Made by a program: the position numbers and the translations under genes
The notes under the pieces: model-generated
Databases searched by the model: none
Seen by the model: only the letters and a program-made list of their open reading frames with translations
Told to the model about the DNA's origin: nothing
Assembly (NCBI RefSeq): GCF_900106045.1
Contig: NZ_LT629802.1
Location: 1,116,001 to 1,180,000, forward strand
Origin: Pseudomonas mucidolens
GTDB taxonomy: Bacteria > Pseudomonadota > Gammaproteobacteria > Pseudomonadales > Pseudomonadaceae
Direction: 5' to 3'
DNA length: 64,000 bases
Shown: in pieces, positions 38,178 to 47,238 of the stretch
How positions within the stretch are numbered: position 1 is the first letter of the stretch
Layout of the letters: each line of letters opens with the position of its first letter

Positions 38178-39302
38178 ATGCAAGTCAGAGCTGCTGTTCT
38201 AAGACACATGAATGTTAAGCCGCCTTATGCCCAGAGCAAGCCAATTGTTATTGAGACCATCGAGCTGGCGCCTCCGGGGCCGGGCGAAGTGCTGGTGCGT
38301 ATCCGTGCCGCAGGTCTTTGTCATTCCGACCTTTCGGTGATCAATGGCGATCGCCCTCGGCCGATGCCCATGGCGCTCGGCCATGAGGCTGCTGGCGTGG
38401 TCGAAGCGTTGGGCGAGGGAGTCAGCGACCTTGAGCCGGGCGATCATGTGGTCATGGTGTTTATGCCCAGTTGTGGGCATTGCCTGCCATGCGCCGAAGG
38501 TCGTCCAGCCCTCTGTGAGCCGGGTGCGAAAGCGAATGCGGCCGGTACGCTGATCAACGGATCAGTGCGTTTGAGCAGTCCTGTAGGTCACGTGCATCAT
38601 CACTTGGGGGTCTCGGCATTTGCCGAATACGCTGTGGTGTCGCGCAACTCGGTGGTCAAAATCGATCGAGATCTGCCCTTTATCGAAGCGGCACTCTTTG
38701 GTTGCGCGGTGTTGACCGGGGTCGGCGCCGTGGTCAATACCGCGCAATTGCGGGTCGGCTCAACCGCCGTGGTGATTGGTCTGGGTGGCGTCGGCTTGGC
38801 GTCAGTGCTGGGTGCAAGAGCTGCTGGGGCGAGCAAAATCATTGCCGTTGACCTTTCACCAGAAAAGCTCGCATTGGCCAAAGACGTCGGCGCCACCGCG
38901 GTGGTCAACGGCGGCGACGCGGACGCCGTTGAGCAGGTACTGCAACTGACTGGTGGCGGCGCCGACTACGTCTTCGAAATGGCCGGTTCGATCCGGGCAC
39001 TTGATAACGCCATGAAAATGACCAAGCGCGGTGGTATGACCGTGACTGCAGGTCTGCCGCCGCCAGGTTCGGCACTGTCCGTCAATGTGGTTCAGTTGGT
39101 GGGCGAGGAACGTACGCTCAAAGGCAGCTACATCGGTACTTGCGTGCCGATCCGCGATATTCCGCGGTTCATTGAGCTTTATCGCGATGGTCGCTTGCCG
39201 GTGGATCGGTTGCTGAGCGGCCGACTCAAACTGGACGACATCAACGAAGGCTTCGACCGCCTGCATGACGGCAGCGCGGTGCGTCAGGTTATTGAATTTT
39301 GA
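38178..39302 (+). CDS. Zinc-dependent alcohol dehydrogenase
   Basis: A 374-residue medium-chain dehydrogenase. Catalytic zinc ligands: Cys in AAGLCHSDLS (near 47), His in GHEAAGVVE. Structural zinc: CGHCLPCAEGRPALC near residues 100-115. NAD-binding GLGGVGLASV near 200. It oxidises a primary alcohol to an aldehyde. ATG 38178 follows GGAG. It lies eleven bases ahead of an aldehyde dehydrogenase gene, so the pair would make a two-step alcohol-to-acid route. Confidence 0.88.
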   Translation: MQVRAAVLRHMNVKPPYAQSKPIVIETIELAPPGPGEVLVRIRAAGLCHSDLSVINGDRPRPMPMALGHEAAGVVEALGEGVSDLEPGDHVVMVFMPSCGHCLPCAEGRPALCEPGAKANAAGTLINGSVRLSSPVGHVHHHLGVSAFAEYAVVSRNSVVKIDRDLPFIEAALFGCAVLTGVGAVVNTAQLRVGSTAVVIGLGGVGLASVLGARAAGASKIIAVDLSPEKLALAKDVGATAVVNGGDADAVEQVLQLTGGGADYVFEMAGSIRALDNAMKMTKRGGMTVTAGLPPPGSALSVNVVQLVGEERTLKGSYIGTCVPIRDIPRFIELYRDGRLPVDRLLSGRLKLDDINEGFDRLHDGSAVRQVIEF

Positions 39303-39313
39303 GGAGTGACAGC

Positions 39314-40786
39314 ATGGCCGATACAAACTTCCTGGCAACGCTCGACGATCCCACGTTGTTCCGTGAGGCGAACTACATCAACGGCCTGTGGCTGGAGGTG
39401 GGTGAGGGACGCAGCATTACCGTTACGAACCCGGCCACCGGCAAGGTACTGGGGCGCGTGCCTTCATTTGGGGCCAGTGAGACCGCCCTGGCCATCGCCG
39501 CCGCCAAGCGCGCGCAACCGGCGTGGCGAGCGCTCACTGCCAAAGAGCGCGCGGTAAAACTGCGCCATTTGTTCGAGTTGATGATTACCCACCGCGAAGA
39601 CCTGGCGCGGATCATGACCGCCGAACAAGGCAAGCCGCTGGCCGAAAGTCGTGGTGAGATTACCTATGCCGCGTCTTTCATTGAATGGTTCGCGGAGGAG
39701 GGCAAGCGTGTTTATGGCGATACCATCGCCTCCCATTCAACGAGCAGCCGAATCATCGTTCAGAAAGAACCCATCGGGGTGTTTGCCGCGATTACCCCGT
39801 GGAACTTCCCGGCAGCGATGATCACCCGCAAGGCCGGGCCAGGCTGGGCGGCCGGTTGCACCGGTGTATTGCGTCCCGCCAGTCAGACACCCTTTTCGGC
39901 GATTGCAATTGCAGTGCTGGCCGAGCGTGCCGGTCTGCCTGCCGGCGTGTGCAACGTGATTACGGGGCCGGGCAGTGAAATCGGGGCCGAACTGACCTCC
40001 AACCCGGACGTGCGCAAGTTGTCCTTTACCGGTAGCACCGAGGTCGGTGCCACACTGTTGGCCCAATGCGCGCCGACGATCAAAAAGACCAGCATGGAAC
40101 TCGGCGGCAACGCCCCCTTTATCGTGTTTGACGATGCTGATCTGGATGCTGCGGTGCAGGGTGCGCTCGCGTCCAAGTACCGAAACGCCGGGCAGACCTG
40201 TGTGTGCGCTAACCGTCTGCTGGTCCAGGACGGTATCTATGATGCTTTCGCCGCCAAACTGAAAACCGCCGTCGAGGCCCTGAAAGTAGGGAGCGGATTT
40301 GAGGACGGTGTGACGATCGGCCCGCTGATTGACGACGCCGCCGTGCGCAAGGCCGAGGAGCATGTCGCCGATGCCGTTGAGCGCGGAGCCTCTGTCCTGG
40401 TGGGGGGTGAACGCCATCCGTTGGGGGGCAGTTTCTACCGGCCGACCATCTTGGTGAACGTGCCAAGGGAGTCGAAGGTGTTCCGTGAGGAGACGTTTGG
40501 TCCCGTGGCACCACTGTTCCGTTTCAGTACCGAGGCGCAAGCCATCGAGATGGCCAACGACACCGAGTTCGGTCTGGCCTCGTATTTCTACAGTCGGGAT
40601 ATTGGAAGGATCATGCGCGTGGCCGAAGCGCTTGAGTGTGGCATCGTCGGGATCAATGAGGGGTTGATATCGACGGAAGTGGCACCGTTCGGTGGCGTGA
40701 AGTCGTCGGGGCTTGGTCGTGAGGGCTCCAAGTACGGAATCGAAGACTATCTTGAAATCAAGTACCTCTGCCTGGGGGGGACTTGA
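39314..40786 (+). CDS. NAD(P)-dependent aldehyde dehydrogenase, succinate-semialdehyde type
   Basis: A 490-residue aldehyde dehydrogenase. It has the glutamate motif MELGGNAPF near residue 265 and the catalytic Cys in NAGQTCVCANRL near 300; the double-Cys pattern TCVC is typical of GabD/succinate-semialdehyde dehydrogenases. It likely takes the aldehyde from the preceding alcohol dehydrogenase, such as succinate semialdehyde from 4-hydroxybutyrate, which is inference. AGGAGTG precedes ATG 39314. Confidence 0.85.
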   Translation: MADTNFLATLDDPTLFREANYINGLWLEVGEGRSITVTNPATGKVLGRVPSFGASETALAIAAAKRAQPAWRALTAKERAVKLRHLFELMITHREDLARIMTAEQGKPLAESRGEITYAASFIEWFAEEGKRVYGDTIASHSTSSRIIVQKEPIGVFAAITPWNFPAAMITRKAGPGWAAGCTGVLRPASQTPFSAIAIAVLAERAGLPAGVCNVITGPGSEIGAELTSNPDVRKLSFTGSTEVGATLLAQCAPTIKKTSMELGGNAPFIVFDDADLDAAVQGALASKYRNAGQTCVCANRLLVQDGIYDAFAAKLKTAVEALKVGSGFEDGVTIGPLIDDAAVRKAEEHVADAVERGASVLVGGERHPLGGSFYRPTILVNVPRESKVFREETFGPVAPLFRFSTEAQAIEMANDTEFGLASYFYSRDIGRIMRVAEALECGIVGINEGLISTEVAPFGGVKSSGLGREGSKYGIEDYLEIKYLCLGGT

Positions 40787-40802
40787 TCGCTGATAGGTTT
40801 GG

Positions 40803-40831
40803 GGAGATGGCCGCCAGGTCATCTCCTTTTT
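40803..40831 (+). terminator. Rho-independent terminator after the ADH-ALDH pair
   Basis: GGAGATGGCC, GCCA loop, GGTCATCTCC, then TTTTT. Ten pairs with one G-T. Confidence 0.8.
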
Positions 40832-41058
40832 ATTGAGTTTAATAGCCCCATTCCCTTCAAGTAAATCAGTAGCGTTCTCGCTTTAATAAATCATCTTCTG
40901 CTGGCGTCGTGCTTTGTTAAAGCATTAGTGAATGCGCTTCATAAGTTATTGGCGTGCAGGTGTTGATTCGTGCGATAGAACTTTTGTATGTGCCGTGCTA
41001 GAGCGCCTGCTCTTGCTTTTTAGTCAACATTCTTTTCCCATTCATGCGGTTTATCTTC

Positions 41059-41104
41059 TCTCGGTGGTATCGGAAAATCCTTTCCTACTTGATCACCACC
41101 GAGA
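41059..41104 (+). promoter_or_regulatory. Inverted repeat over the small peptide's ribosome site
   Basis: TCTCGGTGGT (41059-41068) and ACCACCGAGA (41095-41104) form ten perfect pairs with a 26-base loop. The right arm carries the only ribosome-site-like purines, ten bases ahead of the ATG at 41114. The pairing would hide them. The gap 40832-41058 shows no gene that can be supported. Confidence 0.5.
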
Positions 41105-41113
41105 ACACCACAA

Positions 41114-41251
41114 ATGACTTACTTCAAAAAAGCAGTTGCTCTGCTCGCTACTCTGGCAGCCCTTTCTACGTCCTTGGCAATTCATGCGGAAGAATCCGGT
41201 GTCTTTGTCGAGCGTAATAAATCATACGGTGAAAGTTCGAACCAACGTTAA
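41114..41251 (+). CDS. Small secreted peptide, 45 residues
   Basis: MTYFKKAVALLATLAAL followed by an Ala-containing cleavage site (IHAEES) is a typical signal peptide of 24 residues; the mature part is only about 21 residues, EESGVFVERNKSYGESSNQR. It is too short for most gene callers. It lies 116 bases before the RND pump operon on the same strand. No known family identified. Pseudomonads encode many such small secreted proteins. Confidence 0.6.
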   Translation: MTYFKKAVALLATLAALSTSLAIHAEESGVFVERNKSYGESSNQR

Positions 41252-41326
41252 GTCTCCCGTTTCACATCGCTGTCGGTACTTAATTAAATGAACTGAAGTT
41301 TTATTCGGTCAATTCGTAGGTCATCG

Positions 41327-41341
41327 AATGATGTTCATTCA
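41327..41341. promoter_or_regulatory. Candidate operator upstream of the RND operon
   Basis: GAATGATGTTCATTC is a perfect six-base inverted repeat with a three-base centre, 26 bases before the RND start. Size and shape suit a TetR, LysR or AraC half-site pair. The regulator is not known and no regulator gene adjoins. Confidence 0.4.
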
Positions 41342-41367
41342 GTGGCCAGCTGTGGAGACTACTAAAC

Positions 41368-42579
41368 ATGAACTCGCATACAACGGGGAAGTTGGCAACA
41401 TCGTCCTCAGTCAAATCGAAGGTTATCAAAGGTGTGGCTTTATCCGCCGTCAGTCTTGCGCTGACGGCGGCCTTGACCGGCTGTGGGCCGGACAACGCCG
41501 GTAGTACGCCGGTTGCACCGAGTGTGACGGTCAGCCAGCCAGTCAAGTCCGTGATCACTGACTGGGACAGTTTTACCGGGCGCTTCGAGGCCACCGACTC
41601 GGTAGACGTTCGTTCGCGGGTCAGTGGCTATCTGGAAAAAGTCGCGTTTCAGGACGGTGCCATCGTCAAGAAAGGCGATTTGCTGTTCGTGATCGATTCG
41701 CGCTCGTTCCAGGCCGCCGTGGTACAGGCTCAAGGCAAACTGGCGCAGGTGCGCTCGCAACTGTCCCTCGCCGAGCAGGAGTTTGCCCGGGCCAATGTCC
41801 TGATCGAATCCAAAACCATCGCCCGTAGCCTCTACGATCAGCGCTTGCAGGCGCGTCAGGCGGCGCAAGCCGAAGTCTTGAGCGCCGAAGGAGCATTGAC
41901 CAGTGCCAAGCTGGATCTGGAGTTCACCCGCATCACCGCGCCCATGACCGGGCGGATCAGCCGCAAGTTGATCAGCGAAGGCAACCTGGTCAACGGCGGT
42001 AACAGCAGCGCCACGTTGCTGACCACCATCGTCTCGATTGACCCGATTGATATCTACTTCGATATCGATGAGCAGAGCTACCTCAAATACCGCCGCCAGG
42101 CGAATACTGCCGCCAATCAGAGTCAGGTGCGCATTGCGTTGCCGGGTGAAGTCGAGCCGAGCATGAACGGGCGCATGGACTTCATCGACAACCGTCTTGA
42201 TCAGTCGACCGGGACCTTGCGTCAGCGGGCCCGCGTCAGTAACAAAGACCTGCATTTGAGCCCGGGGCAATTTGGCCGGGTGCAGTTCTCCAGTCAAGCG
42301 CCTTACTCGGCATTGCTCCTGCCGGACACCGCAATCGGCGTCGATGCGACCCGCAAAGTCGTCTACGTGCTCAATGCGCAGAACAAGGTTGAAGTTCGCC
42401 CGGTGACGCTCGGCAAACTGCATGACGGTTTGCGCGAAATCGCCAGCGGCTTGCAGGCTCAGGACCGGGTGATTGTCGATGGCCTGCAACGCGTGCGGGT
42501 CGGTGATACGGTGACGGCTCAGGAGCGCTCGCTGGCCCAGGCCGCGAAAGCGATGGACAACCAGGAGGCGCCGCTATGA
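41368..42579 (+). CDS. RND efflux pump, periplasmic adaptor lipoprotein
   Basis: A 403-residue membrane fusion protein. The lipobox LTGC (Cys 39) anchors it in the inner membrane. The barrel-sandwich start DWDSFTGRFEATDSVDVRSR and SGYLEKVAFQDGAIVKKGD is the lipoyl-like half near residues 70-100, then the coiled hairpin and the second half VEFTRITAP-like (LEFTRITAPMTGRI). The DxxFTGR start is shared with MexE-type adaptors. It joins the permease and outer-membrane channel. GGAG precedes the ATG and the stop overlaps the next gene by four bases. Confidence 0.88.
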   Translation: MNSHTTGKLATSSSVKSKVIKGVALSAVSLALTAALTGCGPDNAGSTPVAPSVTVSQPVKSVITDWDSFTGRFEATDSVDVRSRVSGYLEKVAFQDGAIVKKGDLLFVIDSRSFQAAVVQAQGKLAQVRSQLSLAEQEFARANVLIESKTIARSLYDQRLQARQAAQAEVLSAEGALTSAKLDLEFTRITAPMTGRISRKLISEGNLVNGGNSSATLLTTIVSIDPIDIYFDIDEQSYLKYRRQANTAANQSQVRIALPGEVEPSMNGRMDFIDNRLDQSTGTLRQRARVSNKDLHLSPGQFGRVQFSSQAPYSALLLPDTAIGVDATRKVVYVLNAQNKVEVRPVTLGKLHDGLREIASGLQAQDRVIVDGLQRVRVGDTVTAQERSLAQAAKAMDNQEAPL

Positions 42580-45500
42580 GCCTGGGACGCACGTCCATCG
42601 AACAACCGGTATTGGCGATTGTGCTGTCCATCGTCCTGATGATTATTGGTGGCCTAGCCTATCTGGTGCTGCCGACTTCCGAGTACCCGGACATTGCACC
42701 GCCCACCGTGGTGGTCACCGCGACCTATCCCGGCGCCTCAGCGCAGACGGTCGCCGAGACCCTGGCGATCCCCATCGAACAGGAGGTCAACGGCGTTGAA
42801 GACATGCTCTACATGTACAGTCAGGCGACTTCCGATGGCAGCCTGAACCTGACCGTGACCTTCAAGAGCGGCACTGATGTCGACAAGGCCCAGGTGTTGG
42901 TGCAGAACCGTGTGGCGCTGGCCACTCCGCGCCTGCCGGAACCGGTACAGCGCAGTGGTGTGACGGTGCGCAAGTCATCGCCGACGCAGCTGTCGACGAT
43001 TTTTATCTCGTCGCCGAAGGGCACCTACGATCAGTTGTATGTGTCGAATTTCGCGATCCGTAATGTTGCTGATGTCCTCAAGCGTATCGACGGTGTCGGC
43101 GACATCAACCCGCTGGGGGCGCGCGAATATTCAATGCGCATCTGGCTCGATCCAGAGCGCGTTGCGGCCTTCAACCTGACGCCGGCAGAGATCATCGCCG
43201 CCGTGCGTTCGCAAAACACCCAGGTGGCCGGCGGGGTGATCGCCCAGCCTCCGGTGGCGTCTCAGGCGTTTCAGCCAAACCTGATCTTCGAGGGTCGACT
43301 GAAAGAGCCTGCCGACTTCGACAACATCGTCCTCAAGTCGGGTACTGCCGGACGCCTTGTGCGTCTCAAGGACGTCGCACGCACGGAAATCGCCGGGCTG
43401 GCGTACGTCAACAACACCTATTACTTGCGTAACCCGGCGATCGGCCTGCAAGTGCTGCAACGTCCGGGCGCCAACGCGCTGGCGACGATGAAAGTGGTCG
43501 AAGAGACCATGGAGAAAATCGGCAAGGACTTCCCCGAAGGCATCGAATACAGCATCGGTTACAACCCGACGGCGTTTATTGCCGACAGTATCGGCGAGCT
43601 GGGCAAGACCATCTACGAGGCGGTCATCCTCGTGATGCTGGTGATCATGATCTTTTTGCAAGGCTGGCGGCCGTCGATCATTCCGATACTGGCCATCCCC
43701 GTGTCGCTGGTCGGGACCTTCGCGGTCATGGCGATGCTCGGTTACTCGATTAACAACCTGACCCTGTTCGGGCTGGTGCTGGCCGTGGGGATCGTGGTCG
43801 ACAACGCCATTGTGGTGGTGGAGAACGTCGAGCGACATCTGGCTGACGGCAAGAACCCGCTGGACGCGACCATCGTGACCATGCAGGAAATCGGCGGCGC
43901 GTTGATCGCCATTACCCTGGTGTTGTGTGCGGTGTTTATTCCGACCGCGTTCATTCCGGGTATCTCGGGTGAGTTTTTCCGCCAGTTCGGGATCACGATT
44001 GCGGTGGCCACAGCGATCTCGCTGTTCAATTCGGTCACGCTATCTCCGGCGTTGGCGGCGATGATTCTGCGTCGACATGATCCTGAAGCCCATCAGAAGC
44101 CGAAAAAAGGCGTCTTTGGTGTGCTCAAGCGTGCCGCTGATGGCTTCAACAGCGGCTTCCTGAAACTCTCTTCAGGCTACGCCGGCAGCGTGCGTGGCCT
44201 CGTGGCAAAAACTCCGTTGATGCTGGCGATCTACGCGGTGTTGATTGCCGCGACCGCTTATCTAATGGTGTCGACGCCCAAGGGCTTCATCCCGGTTCAG
44301 GATCGTGGCTACCTGGTGGTCATCGTGCAACTCCCTGACGGTGCCTCTCTGGAGCGGACCAACGAAATCTCTCAGCAGATCGAGGCGATTGCCCTGGATG
44401 TGCCGGGTGTGGACCGAGTACCGACGTTCTCCGGTTTCTCGATGGTGACCGGTACCAGCTCATCGAACTCGGCCGGCCTGGCGCCAGTGTTCCAGCCGTG
44501 GTCCGAGCGTAAAGTGCATGGGTTGACGTCGGACAAGATCGCCGAAGACTTGCGTGAACGTTTGAAAGCGGTCAGCGGTGCAACGGTCATTGTCGCCACG
44601 CCACCACCGGTTCAAGGCTTGGGTAGCACGGGCGGCTTCTCCATGCGTTTGCAGGATACTGCCGGGCTGGGTACCGAAGCATTGGCCAAAGCAACCGACG
44701 ACCTGATTGCCGCCGCCAACGCCACTCAATGCATGACCGGAGTCTATTCACCGTTCTCGGCCCGGACGCCACAGGTGTTCGTTGAATTGGATCGTGAACG
44801 CGCCGAAATGCTGGGCGTGCCAAGCAGCCAGATCAACCAGGCCATCGAGACGTACTTTGGCTCGTCCTACATCAACGATTTCAACCTCGTGGGACGTACG
44901 TATCGAGTGACGGCGCAGGCGGACTTGCCGTACAGGGTCACGCCAGAGGATCTGTCACGGGTCAAGGTGCGCAACGATGCCGGTCAGATGGTGCCGATTG
45001 CCAGCGTGACGCGTCTGCATGAGGCGCTGGGTGTGGAGCGATTCCCGCGCTACAACCTGTTTCCTACTGCGGAAATCAACGGCGATACATTGCCGGGGAT
45101 GGGTTCCGAGTTCGGGATCAAGACGATGGAACGTCTAGCTGATGAGACGCTGCCAGCCGGCATCACCTATCAGTGGACTGATCTGAGCTATCAGCAAACC
45201 ACTGCCGGCAACATGGGCCTCCTGGTCTTCCCGTTGTGTGTGATTTTTGTCTACCTGGTACTGGCGGCACAGTACGGCAGCTGGAGTCTGCCACTGGCGA
45301 TTCTTTTGATCGTGCCGATGTGTCTGCTAGCCGCTGCCGGTGGCGTACGTCTGATGGGGCAGGACATCAATATCCTGACTCAGATCGGTTTTATCGTACT
45401 GGTGGGACTGGCGGCGAAGAACGCGATTCTGATCGTCGAAGTGGCAAGGCAGCAGGAGAAAGAGGGGCAAGGCATCGTTGATGCGGTCGTCGAGGCGTGT

Positions 45501-45758
45501 CGTCTGCGATTGCGCCCGATTCTGATGACTTCGCTGGCCTTCGTCCTCGGTGTGTTGCCGTTGGTGATGTCTGAGGGCGCGGGTTCCGAGATGCGTCAGG
45601 CAGTCGGTTCGGCGGTGTTCTTCGGGATGATCGGCGTCACGCTGTTCGGTCTGCTGTTCACTCCGGTCTTCTATGTGTTGATCCGCCGAATGGCTGGTGG
45701 CGAGCGTCAGGCACAGTCTAAAACCAACCATTCTGAACAGGGTGAGGCCCATGAATAA
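42576..45758 (+). CDS. RND efflux pump, inner-membrane permease (HAE1)
   Basis: A 1060-residue proton-driven trimeric pump of the HAE1/AcrB-MexF class. It starts with SLGRTSIEQPVLAIVLSIVLM and has the porter motif TVVVTATYPGASAQTVAETLA, and TM4 with VGIVVDNAIVVVENVERHL containing the paired Asp residues of the proton relay. Length is typical. It expels lipophilic drugs and solvents. Nearest by eye to MexF-like pumps; the exact substrate is unknown. Confidence 0.93.
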   Translation: MSLGRTSIEQPVLAIVLSIVLMIIGGLAYLVLPTSEYPDIAPPTVVVTATYPGASAQTVAETLAIPIEQEVNGVEDMLYMYSQATSDGSLNLTVTFKSGTDVDKAQVLVQNRVALATPRLPEPVQRSGVTVRKSSPTQLSTIFISSPKGTYDQLYVSNFAIRNVADVLKRIDGVGDINPLGAREYSMRIWLDPERVAAFNLTPAEIIAAVRSQNTQVAGGVIAQPPVASQAFQPNLIFEGRLKEPADFDNIVLKSGTAGRLVRLKDVARTEIAGLAYVNNTYYLRNPAIGLQVLQRPGANALATMKVVEETMEKIGKDFPEGIEYSIGYNPTAFIADSIGELGKTIYEAVILVMLVIMIFLQGWRPSIIPILAIPVSLVGTFAVMAMLGYSINNLTLFGLVLAVGIVVDNAIVVVENVERHLADGKNPLDATIVTMQEIGGALIAITLVLCAVFIPTAFIPGISGEFFRQFGITIAVATAISLFNSVTLSPALAAMILRRHDPEAHQKPKKGVFGVLKRAADGFNSGFLKLSSGYAGSVRGLVAKTPLMLAIYAVLIAATAYLMVSTPKGFIPVQDRGYLVVIVQLPDGASLERTNEISQQIEAIALDVPGVDRVPTFSGFSMVTGTSSSNSAGLAPVFQPWSERKVHGLTSDKIAEDLRERLKAVSGATVIVATPPPVQGLGSTGGFSMRLQDTAGLGTEALAKATDDLIAAANATQCMTGVYSPFSARTPQVFVELDRERAEMLGVPSSQINQAIETYFGSSYINDFNLVGRTYRVTAQADLPYRVTPEDLSRVKVRNDAGQMVPIASVTRLHEALGVERFPRYNLFPTAEINGDTLPGMGSEFGIKTMERLADETLPAGITYQWTDLSYQQTTAGNMGLLVFPLCVIFVYLVLAAQYGSWSLPLAILLIVPMCLLAAAGGVRLMGQDINILTQIGFIVLVGLAAKNAILIVEVARQQEKEGQGIVDAVVEACRLRLRPILMTSLAFVLGVLPLVMSEGAGSEMRQAVGSAVFFGMIGVTLFGLLFTPVFYVLIRRMAGGERQAQSKTNHSEQGEAHE

Positions 45759-47133
45759 TTATCTCAGCGTTCCAGGCCTGGTACTTGGGGCCGCGCTACT
45801 GAGTGCCTGCGCCTCGCCGGTCATGCCGCCCAAGAGCGACTTGCCGGTCGACAGTTTCGTCAACGCTCAAACGGCTGTACCCGCCAGCGTGACAGACAAT
45901 TGGTGGAAGCTTTATCAGGACCCGTTGCTCGACCGTCTGGTGGAGCGCGCTCTGGGGGAAAACCTTGACCTGCAGATTGCGTTGGCGCGGATCGATGCCG
46001 GGCGTGCACTGCGCAACATCGCCGGAGCTTCCGGCAGCCCTCAGGTCGATTTGGGGGCGAGTGTCGCTCGTCAGCGTATCTCGGCGGATCAGGCGGGTTT
46101 CACCGACTCGCTGATCACCGAGCCGACCTCATTGGGGTTAAGTGCGGCCTGGGAAATCGATCTGTTCGGCCGTATCCGTGAAGGTGTGCGCGCTGCCGAC
46201 GCCGACCTCAACGCGACAGAGGAAGAGGCGCGGGGTGTGCGTGTGGCGCTGATCACTGAAGTGGTCCAGGCCTACGCCGAAGCGCGAGGGCTGGAGGAGC
46301 GCCTGGCTATCGTCAAGCAAAGTGCGGCCAGCCAGGCTGAGACCTTGCAGCTGACTGAGCAGCTGTATGCGGCGGGGGACAGTCCTGAAGCGGATTTGCT
46401 TCGTGCACGCTCGCAGTCCGATTCCACTTCCGCCCAAGTGCCAGCGCTGCAACTGAACTGGCAACGTTCGCTGCATCGCTTGTCAGTGCTGCTCGCCCAG
46501 CCGACCGAGACGCTTTATCAGCAGTTCAAGGAGCGTCCGGCGAACGTCTCGACGGTGTCGTTGCTGGACGCCGGTACGCCTGCGGATCTGTTGCGTCGCC
46601 GTCCTGACATACGCGTCGCCGAAGCACGCTTGATTGCGGCCTATGCGCGAGTTGGTGTAGCCAAAGCGGATCTGTTGCCACGATTGAGCCTGTCAGCGGC
46701 CCTGGGGTCTTTGATTGATGGTGTGAGCGCCGCCAATCTGGCCAGTTCGACGTTCTGGCTGGCCGGCTTGAATGCTAGCGTGCCGGTGTTTGACGGCGGA
46801 CGTCGGCGCAACGTGGTCGATCTTCGGGATGCCGAGGCGCGGCAGGCGTTGCTGAGTTATCGACGCACCGTGTTGACGGCCGTTTCCGAGGTGGAGTCAG
46901 CGCTGGCTGCTGCCCAACGCAATGCCGAACGTCAGACTTTCCTGGCCAGTGCGGCCAGTCAAGCCAGCTCAGCTGCCGAGCAGATCCAACGAGCCTGGCA
47001 GGCCGGAGAGACGCCGTTCCTTGATGTGTTGCAGGCTCAGCGGGTGCAACTGGCTGCGCAGAATGCGCTGTCCCAAGTGAAGACCGCACAGTGGCAGAAT
47101 CAAGCGGCGTTGGTGAATGCGCTAGGGGGATAG
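45751..47133 (+). CDS. RND efflux pump, outer-membrane lipoprotein channel
   Basis: A 460-residue TolC-fold channel of the NodT/OprM type. The lipobox LSAC sets Cys 20. Two copies of the coiled-coil repeat follow, with WEIDLFGRIREGVRAADAD and the later PVFDGGRRRNVVDLRDAEAR as family marks. ATG 45751 overlaps the permease end by eight bases and has GAGG upstream. It completes the three-part pump. Confidence 0.9.
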   Translation: MNNYLSVPGLVLGAALLSACASPVMPPKSDLPVDSFVNAQTAVPASVTDNWWKLYQDPLLDRLVERALGENLDLQIALARIDAGRALRNIAGASGSPQVDLGASVARQRISADQAGFTDSLITEPTSLGLSAAWEIDLFGRIREGVRAADADLNATEEEARGVRVALITEVVQAYAEARGLEERLAIVKQSAASQAETLQLTEQLYAAGDSPEADLLRARSQSDSTSAQVPALQLNWQRSLHRLSVLLAQPTETLYQQFKERPANVSTVSLLDAGTPADLLRRRPDIRVAEARLIAAYARVGVAKADLLPRLSLSAALGSLIDGVSAANLASSTFWLAGLNASVPVFDGGRRRNVVDLRDAEARQALLSYRRTVLTAVSEVESALAAAQRNAERQTFLASAASQASSAAEQIQRAWQAGETPFLDVLQAQRVQLAAQNALSQVKTAQWQNQAALVNALGG

Positions 47134-47157
47134 GTATGTAACGACAATTGAAATAAG

Positions 47158-47216
47158 TTGCGGGCAAGCCCGCCCTCACAGGTTATGAGATGCCTGTAAG
47201 GGCGGGCTGCCCGCAA
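47158..47216. repeat. REP-like palindrome after the RND operon
   Basis: TTGCGGGCAAGCCCGCC and its near-complement GGGCGGGCTGCCCGCAA frame a long imperfect hairpin (arms 25 bases, one bulge and one mismatch). It resembles Pseudomonas REP elements and sits between the RND operon end and the convergent MFS gene end, so it may act as a bidirectional transcript end. Confidence 0.65.
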
Positions 47217-47238
47217 TGGCGAAAACAAGCAACGGGGT

